64,000 bases of DNA from Lathyrus oleraceus (GCF_024323335.1 NC_066583.1:362870377-362934376); one strand, 5' to 3'. Shown: positions 26,530 to 37,459, counted from the first letter of the stretch. The notes: generated by a model not told the origin, from the sequence alone. Numbers and translations are program-made.

Positions 26530-26990
26530 TGTATGTGTGAGAGAGGGGGTTATTGCCGCAAGTTATATAAATATTTTTCTTTTATAGTCAACATGTAACA
26601 ACAAATTTTATTCATTAAAAATAAAAGAAAAAATAAATAAATATAAAGAGTATAATGGATAAATATAAATCATATTTTATATTTAAATATAATTTTAAAA
26701 AATTACAGTATGTGGAAGTTAATAATAGAAAGTGGAAGTGAGAGATGGAGTTAATATTAAGTGGAAGTTATTGTCGCAAGTTATATAAATATTTTTCTTT
26801 TATAGTCAACATGTAACAATAAATTTTATCCATTTAAAATAAAAGAAAAAATAAATAAATATAAAGAGTATAATGGATAAATATAAATCATATTTTATAT
26901 TCAAATATAATTTTAAAAAATTACAGCATGTGGAAGTTAATAATAGAAAGTGGAAGTTAATAGTAAGAAGTTATATAGAAGTTGATAATA
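26530..26990. repeat. Duplicated 230-bp block near the Helitron 5' end
   Basis: Two neighbouring copies (about 26548-26760 and 26768-26975) share 'cgcaagttatataaatattt', 'tagtcaacatgtaacaa' and 'agagtataatggataaatat' in the same order with few differences. No coding potential is evident. Confidence 0.85.
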
Positions 26991-27518
26991 GTGGTTTAAT
27001 AAGTAAAATATACAATAAAGTAAGGGTAAAAATGGTAGAAAAAAGGGCTACACCAAAATCAAGTTTTCCCTTTATATATTATTATAGATTAAGTTTAAGT
27101 GTATTGGGCTTTAGGCCAATGGTGATACTTGTACCCCTCATCTAAGCATGCACCCTTTTCTTCTTTATTATTATTTTCTTGTTTAATTTAAATTAGCATT
27201 TAGTTAATCAATTATTTATTTATTTAGTTGATTAGAATTTATTTAATTAATTTCCCTTTAATTAATAATTGAATTATTTGATTATTTGTGTTCAATCATT
27301 TAATTAGGTAATTTCTCTATATTTGTCCATGTTCATACTATCGTACATGTGAATAACCATGGCCGACATTTTGTAACAAAATGATTTTCACCATCAATTT
27401 CAATTTCAACTTCTAAGCAACTTCAACCCATTTGAAAAATCTATTTTTTTTAAAATCCTTGATCAACATCAATTTTCTTTTCTTTCTCGAAGTATTGGAA
27501 ACCTTTTCAAAATAAACT

Positions 27519-27850
27519 ACGAAAGAAGAGGACCGTTGGAATCCAGCATTCCGGTGAGAACCCTCGAATGATCGATCCCGAACAACGCATTTTGGGTTAA
27601 CCGTTCATTCTTTTCTTTCGTTTCTTAAACCACCTTAATTAATCTGGACAAATAAGAGTCGTTGGGATCAAGCATTCTGGCGCAACTCTTTGAACAATTG
27701 ATTCTTATCAAGTGTTCGTTGTCCATCAAACAATTTTCTTAAATAATTCGAATGAAAAAGGACCGTTGGAATCCACCATTCTGGTGGAACCCCGATTGAT
27801 TGATCTTGAGGCTTATGTCTCGTTCTCATTAAGTTTCCGTGACTCACCTA
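27519..27850. repeat. Three-copy tandem repeat (about 110 bp) inside the lone Tat-type LTR
   Basis: The core 'gaccgttggaatccagcatt' with variants recurs at about 27531, 27657 and 27760, each followed by a 'ctggtggaacc..cgattgattgat' type stretch. It lies in the LTR piece between the Helitron and the Athila element (27089-28211). Confidence 0.75.
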
Positions 27851-28206
27851 TAAGATACATCCAACACATCAAACTCTTTTCTCGCCGACGTTCGATTAAT
27901 CTTCAAAACCTTTTATAATAAAGGATATCTTGTCTTAAGATGATGCAAAGCAATGCTTCGTCCACAATTGTTGAGTTGAGATAAGTGACGTTTTTCCGAA
28001 TGTTGATTTGTAAATCCATTCGATGTGATGTATATGTCCGCTCCTCATCTGTTTTGGGTAAAATAATGTTTCTTGTCGATTAATACAAGATAGCTTTCGC
28101 TAAAATCGACCAACAAACAAACATTTTCTACCCAGAACTACGTAAGCCTTGAATTCTCTATTGCACCCGGAGATACGTAGGAGCAGGATTGTGAAATCTT
28201 GTCAGG

Positions 28207-28211
28207 CCCAT
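28207..28211. repeat. Target-site duplication CCCAT, left copy
   Basis: Matches 41843-41847 on the other side of the Athila element. Confidence 0.9.
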
Positions 28212-29960
28212 TGATCGCGACTTTATGAATCGAATTTAGGGTACAAACTGCAAGTGCACAGTTCTATCGCGTAGTTTTAAAAGATATCGATCCCACAGGG
28301 ACTTATGAATCGATATACCGTTATCTAAGGTTACTTCGTAAAGCTAAGGTGAATAATGTTTGATTGTTTGGGGGAAAGCTAAAAACTAAACTAAGATCTA
28401 GATTAAATATTAATAAAGCGGATATCGGTATGTAGTTCGTCGTAATTAGGGAATCAATCCTTTGTCGGTCTGTTGGTTTTAAAATAAATCTTTTCAGTTG
28501 ACTTTATTGGTTAAAAGTTTTATCTCAAACTCTCGCTCTGTTGAATAAACCATGATTTTATGTTAATGTAGCTGTCACTTATAATTAAGTCAAAAAACCA
28601 TTTTTTGAAAGCAATACAGTCCATAGAAACTCTTTTCAAGAAAACACTGACCGTTTAAACACCCTTATCTCAAACTCTCGCTCTGTTGACTTAGGTTATA
28701 TAATTAAATTCGAATGCTTAACTCTCGTCCTCACATTCAATCTTTAAAAATACTTTTTGGAAAAGATCGGAATTTAATTAACTCTAAAACTTACTCTCGC
28801 CCTGATCTAGAATTAATGTCTAATTTACACTGTCCAGTTAAAACCTCAAACTCTCGCTCTATTGATTTTAACTTCTTTATGTCTTTTACTTTCGTAAAAA
28901 CCTTTGTTATTAAACCTGTAAATTGAGACCGTAAAAAGAGTGATTTTAATTTTAAACTTAATTTAACCGACTTAGTCTTGATTCCTTGTTCCGCTTACTT
29001 TACATACCGATATCTAAGCGAATTAGCCAGACATGCTAAACAAACTATAATACTTATCATGCATAAACAGACTCATCCCAGGCAGATAATATAAATAAAT
29101 AATAAAACAAAGCATTAAATAATAATTAAAGAACCTGAATGAGTTAAACAATAGTCTTGAACACTCCACCACAAGCCGGTAGGATTTGTTCTTGGATTCT
29201 TCAATTAAACAACAAATTAAAACGAAGGAAATAAAGCTAGATTCTAACGTAAGGTTAGATCCGGTAAAAAGGTGCACAATAGTTTCCGGTGTAGAAACTA
29301 TTGTGCGAAAAGAATTAACTAAATGCTAAAAAGGAAAAAGGAAAATAGAAATTGCAAGGGAGATAGTGTAGAACTCGTAAAAATAATAAAGAAACAATAC
29401 TACTTAAGTTGCTGGAAAAGAAAAATTGCAAAAGCGAAAACGGCAAAGGAAAAAAATGTGGAAAAGCTTCGGAACCCTTTTTGGTTTTGCAAGTGGCTAT
29501 TTATATATGCTTGAGTAACCGCTTCCGCTGCCAAAAAGGTCTTCAACGTGCATAAAAGCGTGGCATGGATATAGGGCTCAACACTCCCTCAACGCTCAAC
29601 GTCTCTGAGGCGTTCCTTGCGCCAAAAATGTAGGGGAATGGTGTGACGTTCGTCACACCATGTGTGACGTCCGTCACAGGAGTGTGCAAGGCGTGACGCT
29701 CGTCACGCCCTCTGTGACGTCCGTCACATGCACGGCACCTGCGTTTTGTGCTTTGGGCTGGGCTTTGACATTTGGTTCATTTTTCTCTCCTTTTTGCACC
29801 TCCTTTTCTTCCATTTTTACTTGTGCTTCAAAATAAGCCACCTGAGACAAATAGGAAGAAAATACCGCGTAATATCTAATAAAATGAAGTGAACTGAAAC
29901 AAATAATAATAAAATTTAATTGAATTAAGTCCTAAAATATGATATAATTTCGTGTTATCA
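28212..29960 (-). repeat. Athila 3' LTR
   Basis: Same length as 40094-41842. It contains a minus-strand TATA box (about 29497-29508) and four TGACG/CGTCA dyads (29641-29728). Short 'aaactctcgctctg'-type repeats recur in the part that would be transcribed leader. Confidence 0.95.
29641..29728. promoter_or_regulatory. Palindromic TGACG array in the Athila 3' LTR
   Basis: Four dyads of the form GTGACG-NN-CGTCAC lie at 29641-29658, 29663-29678, 29690-29709 (arms of nine bases) and 29713-29728. TGACG is the core bound by plant TGA-type bZIP factors. It lies about 130 bases upstream of the LTR TATA box on the minus strand. The copy in the other LTR is at about 41523-41610. Confidence 0.7.
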
Positions 29961-29962
29961 AA

Positions 29963-29972
29963 CTCCCCCATA
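29963..29972 (-). other. Athila polypurine tract
   Basis: On the minus strand TATGGGGGAG is followed by TT and then the 3' LTR, the usual position of the plus-strand primer. Confidence 0.75.
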
Positions 29973-31059
29973 CTTAGATCTTTGCTTGTCCTCAAGCAAA
30001 ATTCAGTATAGAACTCGTTAAAGGTTTTAGCCAGGTAAAATTTCAAAACACACAACAATTCGTAATAGGTTGCAGGTGGATTTAGTTTAGAAGCAACTTG
30101 AGTTTAATCTTGGCATCAACAACCACCGACACAACCTAGATAACCCTGCCTTATGCAAATCAGTTCAAGTACACTATGATAGCTATCCTGGTTCCTTTAC
30201 TCTTATTTCACCCGTTTTCATTCTAGCGAAATCACATTAAGCCCTTTATCTTTTCGCGCACATAGTGGAATAACCGGTTAGTGATTCTGATCCCCTTTTA
30301 GCTAGAAGTTCTGGTACATAAGTCGGATAACTTCGTTATTCAGTCCATTGCAAATTGCGGGGGATCGGACCGTAGTCCGCCCTACCAAGTTCAGTACCAG
30401 AAACCTGCTGAACCAACTTGTAATGGATCTTTCATATTATGTTTTTTTTTGTATGATCTGCAACCTTTAGATTAAATGATCTGGTAAGGATCCCCTAACT
30501 TAATTAGTGCATTTCCTGATATATATATATATATTTTTTATGTTACTTTGGGAATCATTCACTTATATTCATCGGCTCTCCACGTAGTTTGCTATTAAGA
30601 TGGTGCTGACTTCTCGTATAAACTACTCGGGGTTACTATAAAACTAAAAGTTCAAGGGATTGGTATAATAGGTACTTACCCTGATCTAACATGTTGAGGT
30701 TCGTTTAGAGTGTTTGGCGGTAGTAGTCTTTGTCTTGATTCGTCCCAAGATCGATAAGATGAGCAACCTTTATACTTATTGGGTGTTGAATTTTTTTTTT
30801 GTTGTGGCTCATGAAAATTTGAGGGAATAGATAATAGAAATTTGTTCACACTCGGGACTTAACTTAGAGTAATAGAATTTTTTTTTTTTTTATAATATAA
30901 ATAATAATAATTAAAATAGTAATGAAAAGAAAGGTACATACTTGAAGAAATGGAAATAGAAAGAACATGGTTTCCCCCCCATACTTAAATTAAACATTGT
31001 CCCCAATGTTTTAAGGAAATGAAGTACAATATGGAAAGGGAAAAAAAAAGAAACTACAA
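29973..31059. other. Athila 3' untranslated region
   Basis: No gene is seen between the last ORF and the polypurine tract. A second tract (AGTATGGGGGGG, minus strand, about 30974-30984) lies about 1 kb before the terminal one. Short T runs and an AT microsatellite (30520-30535) are present. Confidence 0.6.
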
Positions 31060-32361
31060 CTAAGGCTGCCTTCCGCCTCTGGTTCTTGGGCCAGGTGATC
31101 TCTGACGTAAGTCTAAATTGCCGAACCTGCTGAATAACTCAGTAAACCGCTGGTCGGTTATGGCATTCCTAGCATCCTGTTGTTGTTGCATTTGACGCAT
31201 CATTTGCATCATCTCGACATTTTGTGCCTGCATACCATCAATAGCATCCATGATGTCGTCGTTGGTTGCAGGCCTTCTTCGTCGACGACGTTGGGAGGAT
31301 GGGCCAGTTGCATTACCGGAAGGATTGAGCGGGACTGAATGTTGTGTAGGAGGATGAGCACCTTGCTCCATATCGTCAAACTCGTCTGTGGGCGGGTTTG
31401 TTTGTGAAGGCTCGGTGGCTTCGGGAGCGTTTAAATCATAGAGGTGGCGGTCGGGGTTTGTGACATCAGTTAGGGCGATATTTGGTAGAACAACGCTTGG
31501 GACTGCCTGGTTGTTCACCATAAGATAATATCCTCCGCCTACTCTGTTCTTAATCAGGCGGCTGGATCGACAGTAGCTGATATCCATAGATAGGGGAGGT
31601 AGAGATTCTAAAGTTTGGAGTTTATCCCCTAGGTTTAGGCCAAGTGCTATGGTGGTGATTAATCCACCAATTATAAAAGGTTGCCGGCCTTTAGCACATA
31701 AGGTGCGGATATGATGAAATAGAAAGGAGGCAGCGTTTACCTTAGTATCCGGTTCGAAGACGCATTGGAGGAAGAATAGCTCCTTTGAGTTGACCTTGCT
31801 GTTGTTTGGTCTTCCAAAAACTGTGTTTTGCAGGATGCGGATAAAGTACCGGATAGTTGGATTATGTATATGGGAAAGAAGGAGCTCTTCCCAGTTGTAG
31901 GCATCTATACCAGAAATTTTCTTGAAAAGGTCGAAAACGTCAACTGTGTTCCAGTTTGAGTTTGGAGGGATTCTGGGGTGTACCTGACCTTCTATGGGAA
32001 ATTGTAGCATGGTACTCAATTGGTTTTGGGTTAAGGTGTACTCGGTGTTAAACATACGGAACGTTGCGGTACCGGTTAAAAATTCGTCTTCACCGGTGGG
32101 AGTGGTGTAGTCGTATGAACTTAAGAATTCTAAGGTTAGGGATGGGTAGGTGGGTTGATTATGGGTGCAAAGGAAGGTTAAATCGGCTAGGCGGAGCATC
32201 CATTCGATACCTTGGAGTAATCCTAATTGTTGTAAACAAGTTAAATCGGGATACCTGGTGGAAACGACGCCTCGCTGTTGGAAACGCTTGAATTGCTCCC
32301 TTTGATAATTTTCATCTTCGGATCGGAAGATGATATTTCCGAAATTCTGATTTCCTGCCAT
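31060..32361 (-). CDS. ATHILA ORF-1-like protein, downstream copy
   Basis: The 433-residue intact frame starts at the ATG at 32361. Shared with the upstream copy are LTLEFLSS (about 74-81), FRMFNTEY (about 101-108), HIHNPTIRYF (about 164-173) and IGGLITTIALGLNL (about 230-243). The C-terminal third differs: an acidic-proline region, a run of six arginines near 361-366, and a Met/Gln-rich probable coiled coil (about 375-400). No signal peptide or clear membrane segment is seen, so 'envelope' is not supported. The family sits behind pol in Athila elements and its function is unknown. A TATA box 97 bases upstream of the ATG suggests a separate transcript. Confidence 0.85.
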   Translation of the reverse strand: MAGNQNFGNIIFRSEDENYQREQFKRFQQRGVVSTRYPDLTCLQQLGLLQGIEWMLRLADLTFLCTHNQPTYPSLTLEFLSSYDYTTPTGEDEFLTGTATFRMFNTEYTLTQNQLSTMLQFPIEGQVHPRIPPNSNWNTVDVFDLFKKISGIDAYNWEELLLSHIHNPTIRYFIRILQNTVFGRPNNSKVNSKELFFLQCVFEPDTKVNAASFLFHHIRTLCAKGRQPFIIGGLITTIALGLNLGDKLQTLESLPPLSMDISYCRSSRLIKNRVGGGYYLMVNNQAVPSVVLPNIALTDVTNPDRHLYDLNAPEATEPSQTNPPTDEFDDMEQGAHPPTQHSVPLNPSGNATGPSSQRRRRRRPATNDDIMDAIDGMQAQNVEMMQMMRQMQQQQDARNAITDQRFTELFSRFGNLDLRQRSPGPRTRGGRQP

Positions 32362-32457
32362 TGTGATGAATGAATTTTGAAGGAGTGATTTGGAAAGAAA
32401 AGAAATGTATTTGATAGGAGAGAATGGTTTGTGGTGAATGAAGGAAGGTTTGGTGGG

Positions 32458-32465
32458 TATTTATA
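32458..32465 (-). promoter_or_regulatory. Candidate internal TATA box for the downstream ORF-1-like gene
   Basis: TATAAATA on the minus strand lies 97 bases before the ATG at 32361 and about 95 bases after the internal TGACG-like array. The order array, TATA, transcript matches the LTR promoter of the same element. Confidence 0.55.
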
Positions 32466-32557
32466 GGAAAAGAATTTGAAAGTTGGAAAGGAGGTGGTTG
32501 AAAAGTGAATGAATGTGGATAAATATGAATAAATGGGGAAGGTAAAAAGTTGAAGGG

Positions 32558-32692
32558 GTGTAACGTTCGTCTCCAACGGCTCCTTAACGTTCACCTAGTC
32601 TGAAGGGCGTTACGCTCGTTACAGGGGTGTGACGGTCGTAACAGGCTCTTAGCATGACGCCCGTGACAGAAGGTGTGACGGTCGTAACACTG
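32558..32692. promoter_or_regulatory. Diverged TGACG/TTACG array between the two ORF-1-like genes
   Basis: Repeated imperfect dyads occur here: GGGCGTTACGCTCGTTAC, GTGTGACGGTCGTAACA (twice) and CATGACGCCCGTGACAG. They resemble the LTR array in core and spacing but are less regular. Confidence 0.6.
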
Positions 32693-33035
32693 TCTGTTTG
32701 GCTAATGTTCAGCTAGCGTCCTTCAGGTAAGTTATTATATTATTATTATTTTATTTTTTTGGTTGTTTGCTACTGATTGATTTATTCTGCAATTTAATTT
32801 CTGCTGCATGCTTATTCTACTTTGTATAATAATAAGTCATAGGTAGCAACAGTAGAGAACATAATAGCTATTGCATAATAAAATTAAATAAATAGCTTCA
32901 ATAAAATGATCATAGTGTAATATTGGAAAGAAGAACAAAAGAAATGCGAAAAGGAAACAAATGCGAACATGAATTCAAATAACATTAATGAATAATCTAG
33001 CTTAAAACTAAATAACTAAGAAAAACAAATAAATA
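32693..33035. other. Spacer between the two ORF-1-like genes
   Basis: AT-rich spacer with no gene seen. Together with 32466-32692 it separates the genes by about 670 bases. Confidence 0.5.
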
Positions 33036-34334
33036 CTATCCATCTGCACGATCTCTGGCCGGAGGAGCAAAAGAGTTAACACGATGTAGCAACTCGTGAA
33101 ACTGATCTGTCATACTGCTCATGTACCCTAGAACTTCGTGTCTCATGTCAGTAAATTCTTCTCTGAGGGCGTCTTGTTCTGACATCAAAACTTCAATGGA
33201 GGTGTTATAATCAGTTCCGGACATATGATGCCGGAGGTCGGATACTGCTGATTCTTCGGTCTGAACAGGCTGAGGAGGAGGGTCAATATCATAATAGCCA
33301 GATGGTGTCTGAGGGTCAGATTCAGCATAAGGGATCTGGTCATCATAAGTCTCATAGTCATCATAAATCTCATAGTCCTGGATGGATTCAGTGGATCTAG
33401 CAGGAGAGGGGGTTTCGTTCAGGTTGTAGAGCCAGTTACTGCGGTTATGAACACTAGTCCTAGGATCGGGCATGGTGAATAGGCAAAGAACTTGGTTATC
33501 AATAATAAGCTCAAACTCGTCAGACCCTAGGTTTGCTATAAACATAGTGTTGAAGAGGAAGGGTATACTCATAGTAGTAATGCCACAAAAAGGGCTTAGG
33601 TCAAGCATAGGCTGACGTAATCCAATAGCATTACCTATCATAGTTATCAAACCGCCTATTCGGATTGGTGCTCGCTCATCTTGGATAAGGTGGTCCAAAT
33701 TAGCTAACATAAAAGTGGCACCGTTTACTGGACGGTTCTGGGAAGCACAAAATATGATGAAGAGTTCATCACGTGAAACTGTAGTACTGTTTGGCTTCTT
33801 CCCAAATAAAGTGTGGGTCAGGATCTTATGGAAATAGCGAAAGGCCGGGTTGTGTATGTTTCCAGAGAGAAACTCATGTTCCTCGGGCTCGTCATTTCCA
33901 GTCAACTTACCCCAAAAGTGTTCAAGTTCTCTATATTCAAAAAGTTCTTCCTGGCTTACTGTGAATGTGTCAAAGGAGGTAGGAAAACCCAAAAGGTTGG
34001 TAAAGTCTCTAATATTAAATTGGTACTCCATGTTGAACATTCTGAACTGGATAAAACCTCTGCTAATTCCTTTTCCATGGCTGGGTAGATAGATTAATGA
34101 GCTAAGGAATTCTAGTGTGAGTCTCCGGTAGGTGGTGAAATGTCTTAGGATAGGGGATGTCTCCCATCCTATCTGATTCAGCAAATACAGGACACTTTGT
34201 CTCAGTCCAAGGGCAGTCATAGCCCAATCATCAGCATATAAACTAGGTAGCATCTCTCTAGTAGCTAGTTCTTCAAACTTTTGTTTCTGAGCCATCCCTC
34301 TGAATTTGATACCCATACGATCAATATGTCCCAT
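33036..34334 (-). CDS. ATHILA ORF-1-like protein, upstream copy
   Basis: The 432-residue intact frame starts at the ATG at 34334. It has RLTLEFLSSLIY (about 70-81), FRMFNMEY (about 96-103), NIHNPAFRYFHKIL (about 159-172), LFGKKPNSTTVSRDELF (about 176-192) and IGGLITMIGNAIGL (about 225-238). These motifs occur in the same order as in the downstream copy, so the two are paralogues with low overall identity. The C-terminal part is acidic, rich in Tyr/Asp/Pro, and lacks the arginine run of the other copy. No membrane segment is obvious. No array or good TATA box was seen just upstream; it may be expressed by splicing or from genomic RNA. Function is unknown. Confidence 0.85.
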   Translation of the reverse strand: MGHIDRMGIKFRGMAQKQKFEELATREMLPSLYADDWAMTALGLRQSVLYLLNQIGWETSPILRHFTTYRRLTLEFLSSLIYLPSHGKGISRGFIQFRMFNMEYQFNIRDFTNLLGFPTSFDTFTVSQEELFEYRELEHFWGKLTGNDEPEEHEFLSGNIHNPAFRYFHKILTHTLFGKKPNSTTVSRDELFIIFCASQNRPVNGATFMLANLDHLIQDERAPIRIGGLITMIGNAIGLRQPMLDLSPFCGITTMSIPFLFNTMFIANLGSDEFELIIDNQVLCLFTMPDPRTSVHNRSNWLYNLNETPSPARSTESIQDYEIYDDYETYDDQIPYAESDPQTPSGYYDIDPPPQPVQTEESAVSDLRHHMSGTDYNTSIEVLMSEQDALREEFTDMRHEVLGYMSSMTDQFHELLHRVNSFAPPARDRADG

Positions 34335-34579
34335 CTGGTTAGTGTTAGCTAGAGAAAAGAAAACATGAGTTTTAGTCAGGATTTGGCCAAATGCCGAAAG
34401 AAAAAAAAATTATTATTAAATTAAAATAAATTAGGAATGAATACTAAACAGAAATTAAAAGAATAATTAAGGAAGAAATAGGAAGATAATAATAATAATA
34501 TAAGGAAATAATATAATAATTGTGGGTTGTCTCCCACTAAGCGCTTTGTTTAGATGTCGCAAGCTCGACAAAGAAACTG
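34335..34579. other. Spacer between Athila pol and the first ORF-1-like gene
   Basis: Contains a 'ttgtgggttgtctcccacta' stretch followed by 'agcgctttgtttagatgtcg', resembling sequence commonly found just behind pol in Athila elements. No gene is seen. Confidence 0.5.
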
Positions 34580-37459
34580 TTAAATATAATCTATTAATCC
34601 TGGAGGCATTTCGTCTAAGTGTAGGATTTGCGAATCTCCATTGGTTTCCGCATAGTGATAGTGTTTTAGACGTTGCCCGTTTACGGTGAACGGTTCTGTG
34701 GATTTGCCTTTAATTTCTATCGCTCCATTGGGAAAGATGTTAGTGATATGAAAAGGACCTGACCATCTGGATCGTAGTTTTCCCGGGAATAACTTTAGTC
34801 TAGAGTTAAATAAAAGGACTGCGTCGCCTTGCTTGAAGATTTTCCTTGATATACGCTTGTCATGCCATTGTTTTGTTCTTTCTTGGTAGATTCTGGCATT
34901 TTCATAGGCGTCTCTTCTGAGTTCCTCTAATTCGTTTATGTCAAGGATTCTCTTTTCACCGGCGGCTTTATAGTTTAGATTCAGATTTCTAATAGCCCAA
35001 TAGGCTTTATGTTCTAATTCTACCGGGAGGTGGCAGGATTTTCCATAAATGAGCTTAAATGGGGTCGTCCCTATGGGGGTTTTATAAGCAGTTCGGTATG
35101 CCCACAAAGCTTCTGGTAATTTCAATGACCAATCTTTCCTTGAAGTGGCGACTGTTTTTTCTAGTATTTGCTTGATTTCTCTGTTAGATACTTCCACTTG
35201 TCCACTGGTCTGAGGGTGGTAAGGTGTCGCTATCCTATGTCTCACGCCATATTTAAACAATAATTTTTCGAGTACCTTGGATATAAAGTGCGATCCACCA
35301 TCACTGACTACTATTCTTGGGATGCCGAATCTCGGAAATATTATATTCTTAAAGAGTCTAGTTACTACTCGGGTGTCATTTGTTGGAGAAGCTATAGCTT
35401 CGATCCATTTTGATACGTAGTCAACTGCCACGAGTATGTATTTGTTACCGAAAGAGGATGGAAAAGGTCCCATGAAGTCTATTCCCCACACGTCGAAGAT
35501 CTCTACTTCCAAAATACCTTTTTGTGGCATCTCGTCACGTCTAGATATGTTTCCTGTGCGTTGACATCTGTCACATTCCTTAATAGCCGCATGTACGTCC
35601 TTCCATATAGTTGGCCAATAAAAGCCGGCTTGTAGGATTTTAGAGCAGGTCTTGGATGTACTTGTGTGTCCACCATAAGGAGCGGAGTGGCAGTGTTGGA
35701 TTATATTTTTCACTTCTTCTTCGGGTATACATCGACGGAAAATACCATCGGGGCCCCTTTTGAAAAGTAAGGGATCATCCCAGTAATAGTGTTTTATATC
35801 GTAGAAGAATCGTTTCTTCTGCTGGTAGGATAAGGTAGGTGGAACTATTCCGGCAGCTAAATAATTTACGAGATCAGCGTACCATGGTGTGACAGATATA
35901 GCTAAGGTGGTTTCTACTTGTTTGTCGGAGTTGTTCTCTTCCAAAGTAGCTATAAGTTTATTGTACGAGAAATCATCGTTAATTGAGGTTCTTTCCGGTT
36001 CAAGGTTCTCAAGTCTAGAGAGGTGGTCTGCTACTACGTTTTCAGTTCCTTTCTTGTCTTTGATTTCTAAATCAAACTCTTGTAGCAACAAGATCCATCT
36101 TAGGAGTCTAGGTTTAGCATCCTTTTTTGTTAAAAGGTACTTGATAGCTGCGTGATCAGTGTAAACTATTATTTTGGCTCCGACCAAGTAGGAACAAAAT
36201 TTATCTAGCGCAAATACAACTGCTAGGAGTTCTTTCTCGGTAGTGGCGTAATTCATTTGCGCTTCATCTAGGGTTCTAATTGCGTAATATATAACGTGAA
36301 GCTTTTTATCCTTTTGTTGTCCTAAAACAGCACCTACAGCATAATCGCTGGCATCACACATTATTTCGAATGGTTCATTCCAGTCGGGTGTCTGCATTAT
36401 GGGTGCGGAGATCAATGCTTGCTTAAGCGCTTGAAATGCTTTTAAACAGTTATCGTCGAATATGAAATCAGCATCTTTCATCAATAGTCCGGTTAAAGGT
36501 TTAGTTATCTTAGAGAAGTCTTTGATGAATCGTCGGTAAAAACCGGCGTGTCCTAAGAAGCTCCGTACTTCTCTCACGGTTCTTGGGGGTTGAAGGTTTT
36601 CGATTACCTCTATTTTGGCTTTGTCTACTTCAATTCCTCTGTTCGAGATGATGTGTCCTAAAACAATTCCTTCTTGTACCATAAAATGGCACTTCTCCCA
36701 GTTAAGTACTAAGTTTACTTTTACACATCGCTCAAGAACTCTTTCTAGGTTTTCAAGGCATTCTTCAAAACTTTGTCCGTATACGGAAAAGTCATCCATA
36801 AATACTTCCATGATGTTTTCGAGAAAGTCGGCAAAAATTGCCATCATGCATCTTTGAAAGGTTGCGGGAGCATTACACAGGCCAAACGGCATTCGTCTAT
36901 AAGCGAAGGTACCAAAGGGGCACGTAAACGTTGTCTTTTCTTGGTCATCAGGGTGAATTGGTATTTGAAAGAAGCCTGAATAACCGTCTAGATAACAGAA
37001 ATGTGAATGTTTTGCTAATCGTTCTAACATCTGGTCAATGAATGGTAAAGGGAAATGATCTTTTCGGGTTGCTTTGTTTAGTTTCCTATAGTCAATGCAC
37101 ATTCTCCATCCCGATTCGATTCGTTTAGTTATAGTTTCCCCTTTTTCGTTTTCAATAACGGTTATGCCTCCTTTCTTTGGTACTACGTGTACAGGACTAA
37201 CCCATTTGCTATCAGATATAGGATATATAATACCTGCTTCTAATAACTTGGTTATTTCCTTCTTTACTACCTCACTCAGGATCGGATTTAGTCTCCTCTG
37301 GTGTTCCCTAGAGGTTTTACAGTCTTCTTCTAGCATGATGCGGTGCATACAAATAGAAGGACTTATTCCTTTAAGATCGGTGATGTGGTAACCTAGTGCG
37401 GTTGGATACTTTCTTAAGATATGTAGGAGTTTTCTGTTTCGAGTCTTCCTAGGTCTGCA
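34580..37459 (-). CDS. Athila pol: reverse transcriptase, RNase H, integrase
   Basis: The frame is open from 37459 to the stop at 34580; the first Met is at 37348 (922 residues from there). It lies in the -1 frame relative to gag-protease, with a 46-base overlap. Numbered from that Met, reverse transcriptase has D121 (YLDGYSG) and FMDD at 183-186. RNase H has D332, E372 and D398. The integrase zinc finger has H554, H561, C592 and C595. The core has D624 (GIDF), D683 (SDGG) and E719, a DD35E pattern. All catalytic residues are present and no stop or frameshift is visible, so the enzyme set looks functional. It copies the RNA genome and integrates the cDNA. A separate start is possible, but frameshifting from protease is the usual idea for such overlaps. 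Confidence 0.93.
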   Translation of the reverse strand, partial: CRPRKTRNRKLLHILRKYPTALGYHITDLKGISPSICMHRIMLEEDCKTSREHQRRLNPILSEVVKKEITKLLEAGIIYPISDSKWVSPVHVVPKKGGITVIENEKGETITKRIESGWRMCIDYRKLNKATRKDHFPLPFIDQMLERLAKHSHFCYLDGYSGFFQIPIHPDDQEKTTFTCPFGTFAYRRMPFGLCNAPATFQRCMMAIFADFLENIMEVFMDDFSVYGQSFEECLENLERVLERCVKVNLVLNWEKCHFMVQEGIVLGHIISNRGIEVDKAKIEVIENLQPPRTVREVRSFLGHAGFYRRFIKDFSKITKPLTGLLMKDADFIFDDNCLKAFQALKQALISAPIMQTPDWNEPFEIMCDASDYAVGAVLGQQKDKKLHVIYYAIRTLDEAQMNYATTEKELLAVVFALDKFCSYLVGAKIIVYTDHAAIKYLLTKKDAKPRLLRWILLLQEFDLEIKDKKGTENVVADHLSRLENLEPERTSINDDFSYNKLIATLEENNSDKQVETTLAISVTPWYADLVNYLAAGIVPPTLSYQQKKRFFYDIKHYYWDDPLLFKRGPDGIFRRCIPEEEVKNIIQHCHSAPYGGHTSTSKTCSKILQAGFYWPTIWKDVHAAIKECDRCQRTGNISRRDEMPQKGILEVEIFDVWGIDFMGPFPSSFGNKYILVAVDYVSKWIEAIASPTNDTRVVTRLFKNIIFPRFGIPRIVVSDGGSHFISKVLEKLLFKYGVRHRIATPYHPQTSGQVEVSNREIKQILEKTVATSRKDWSLKLPEALWAYRTAYKTPIGTTPFKLIYGKSCHLPVELEHKAYWAIRNLNLNYKAAGEKRILDINELEELRRDAYENARIYQERTKQWHDKRISRKIFKQGDAVLLFNSRLKLFPGKLRSRWSGPFHITNIFPNGAIEIKGKSTEPFTVNGQRLKHYHYAETNGDSQILHLDEMPPGLIDYI

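Noticed and set aside
29023..29514. Small ORFs repeated in both Athila LTRs (also 40596-41396)
   Set aside because: They occur twice only because LTRs are duplicated. No motif or coding signature was seen.
31060..34334. True viral-type envelope genes in the Athila element
   Set aside because: No signal peptide or convincing membrane helix is visible in either protein, so they are called ATHILA ORF-1-like only.
35889..37391. Plus-strand ORFs opposite Athila pol
   Set aside because: They are shadows of the intact minus-strand pol frame and show no recognisable domain.
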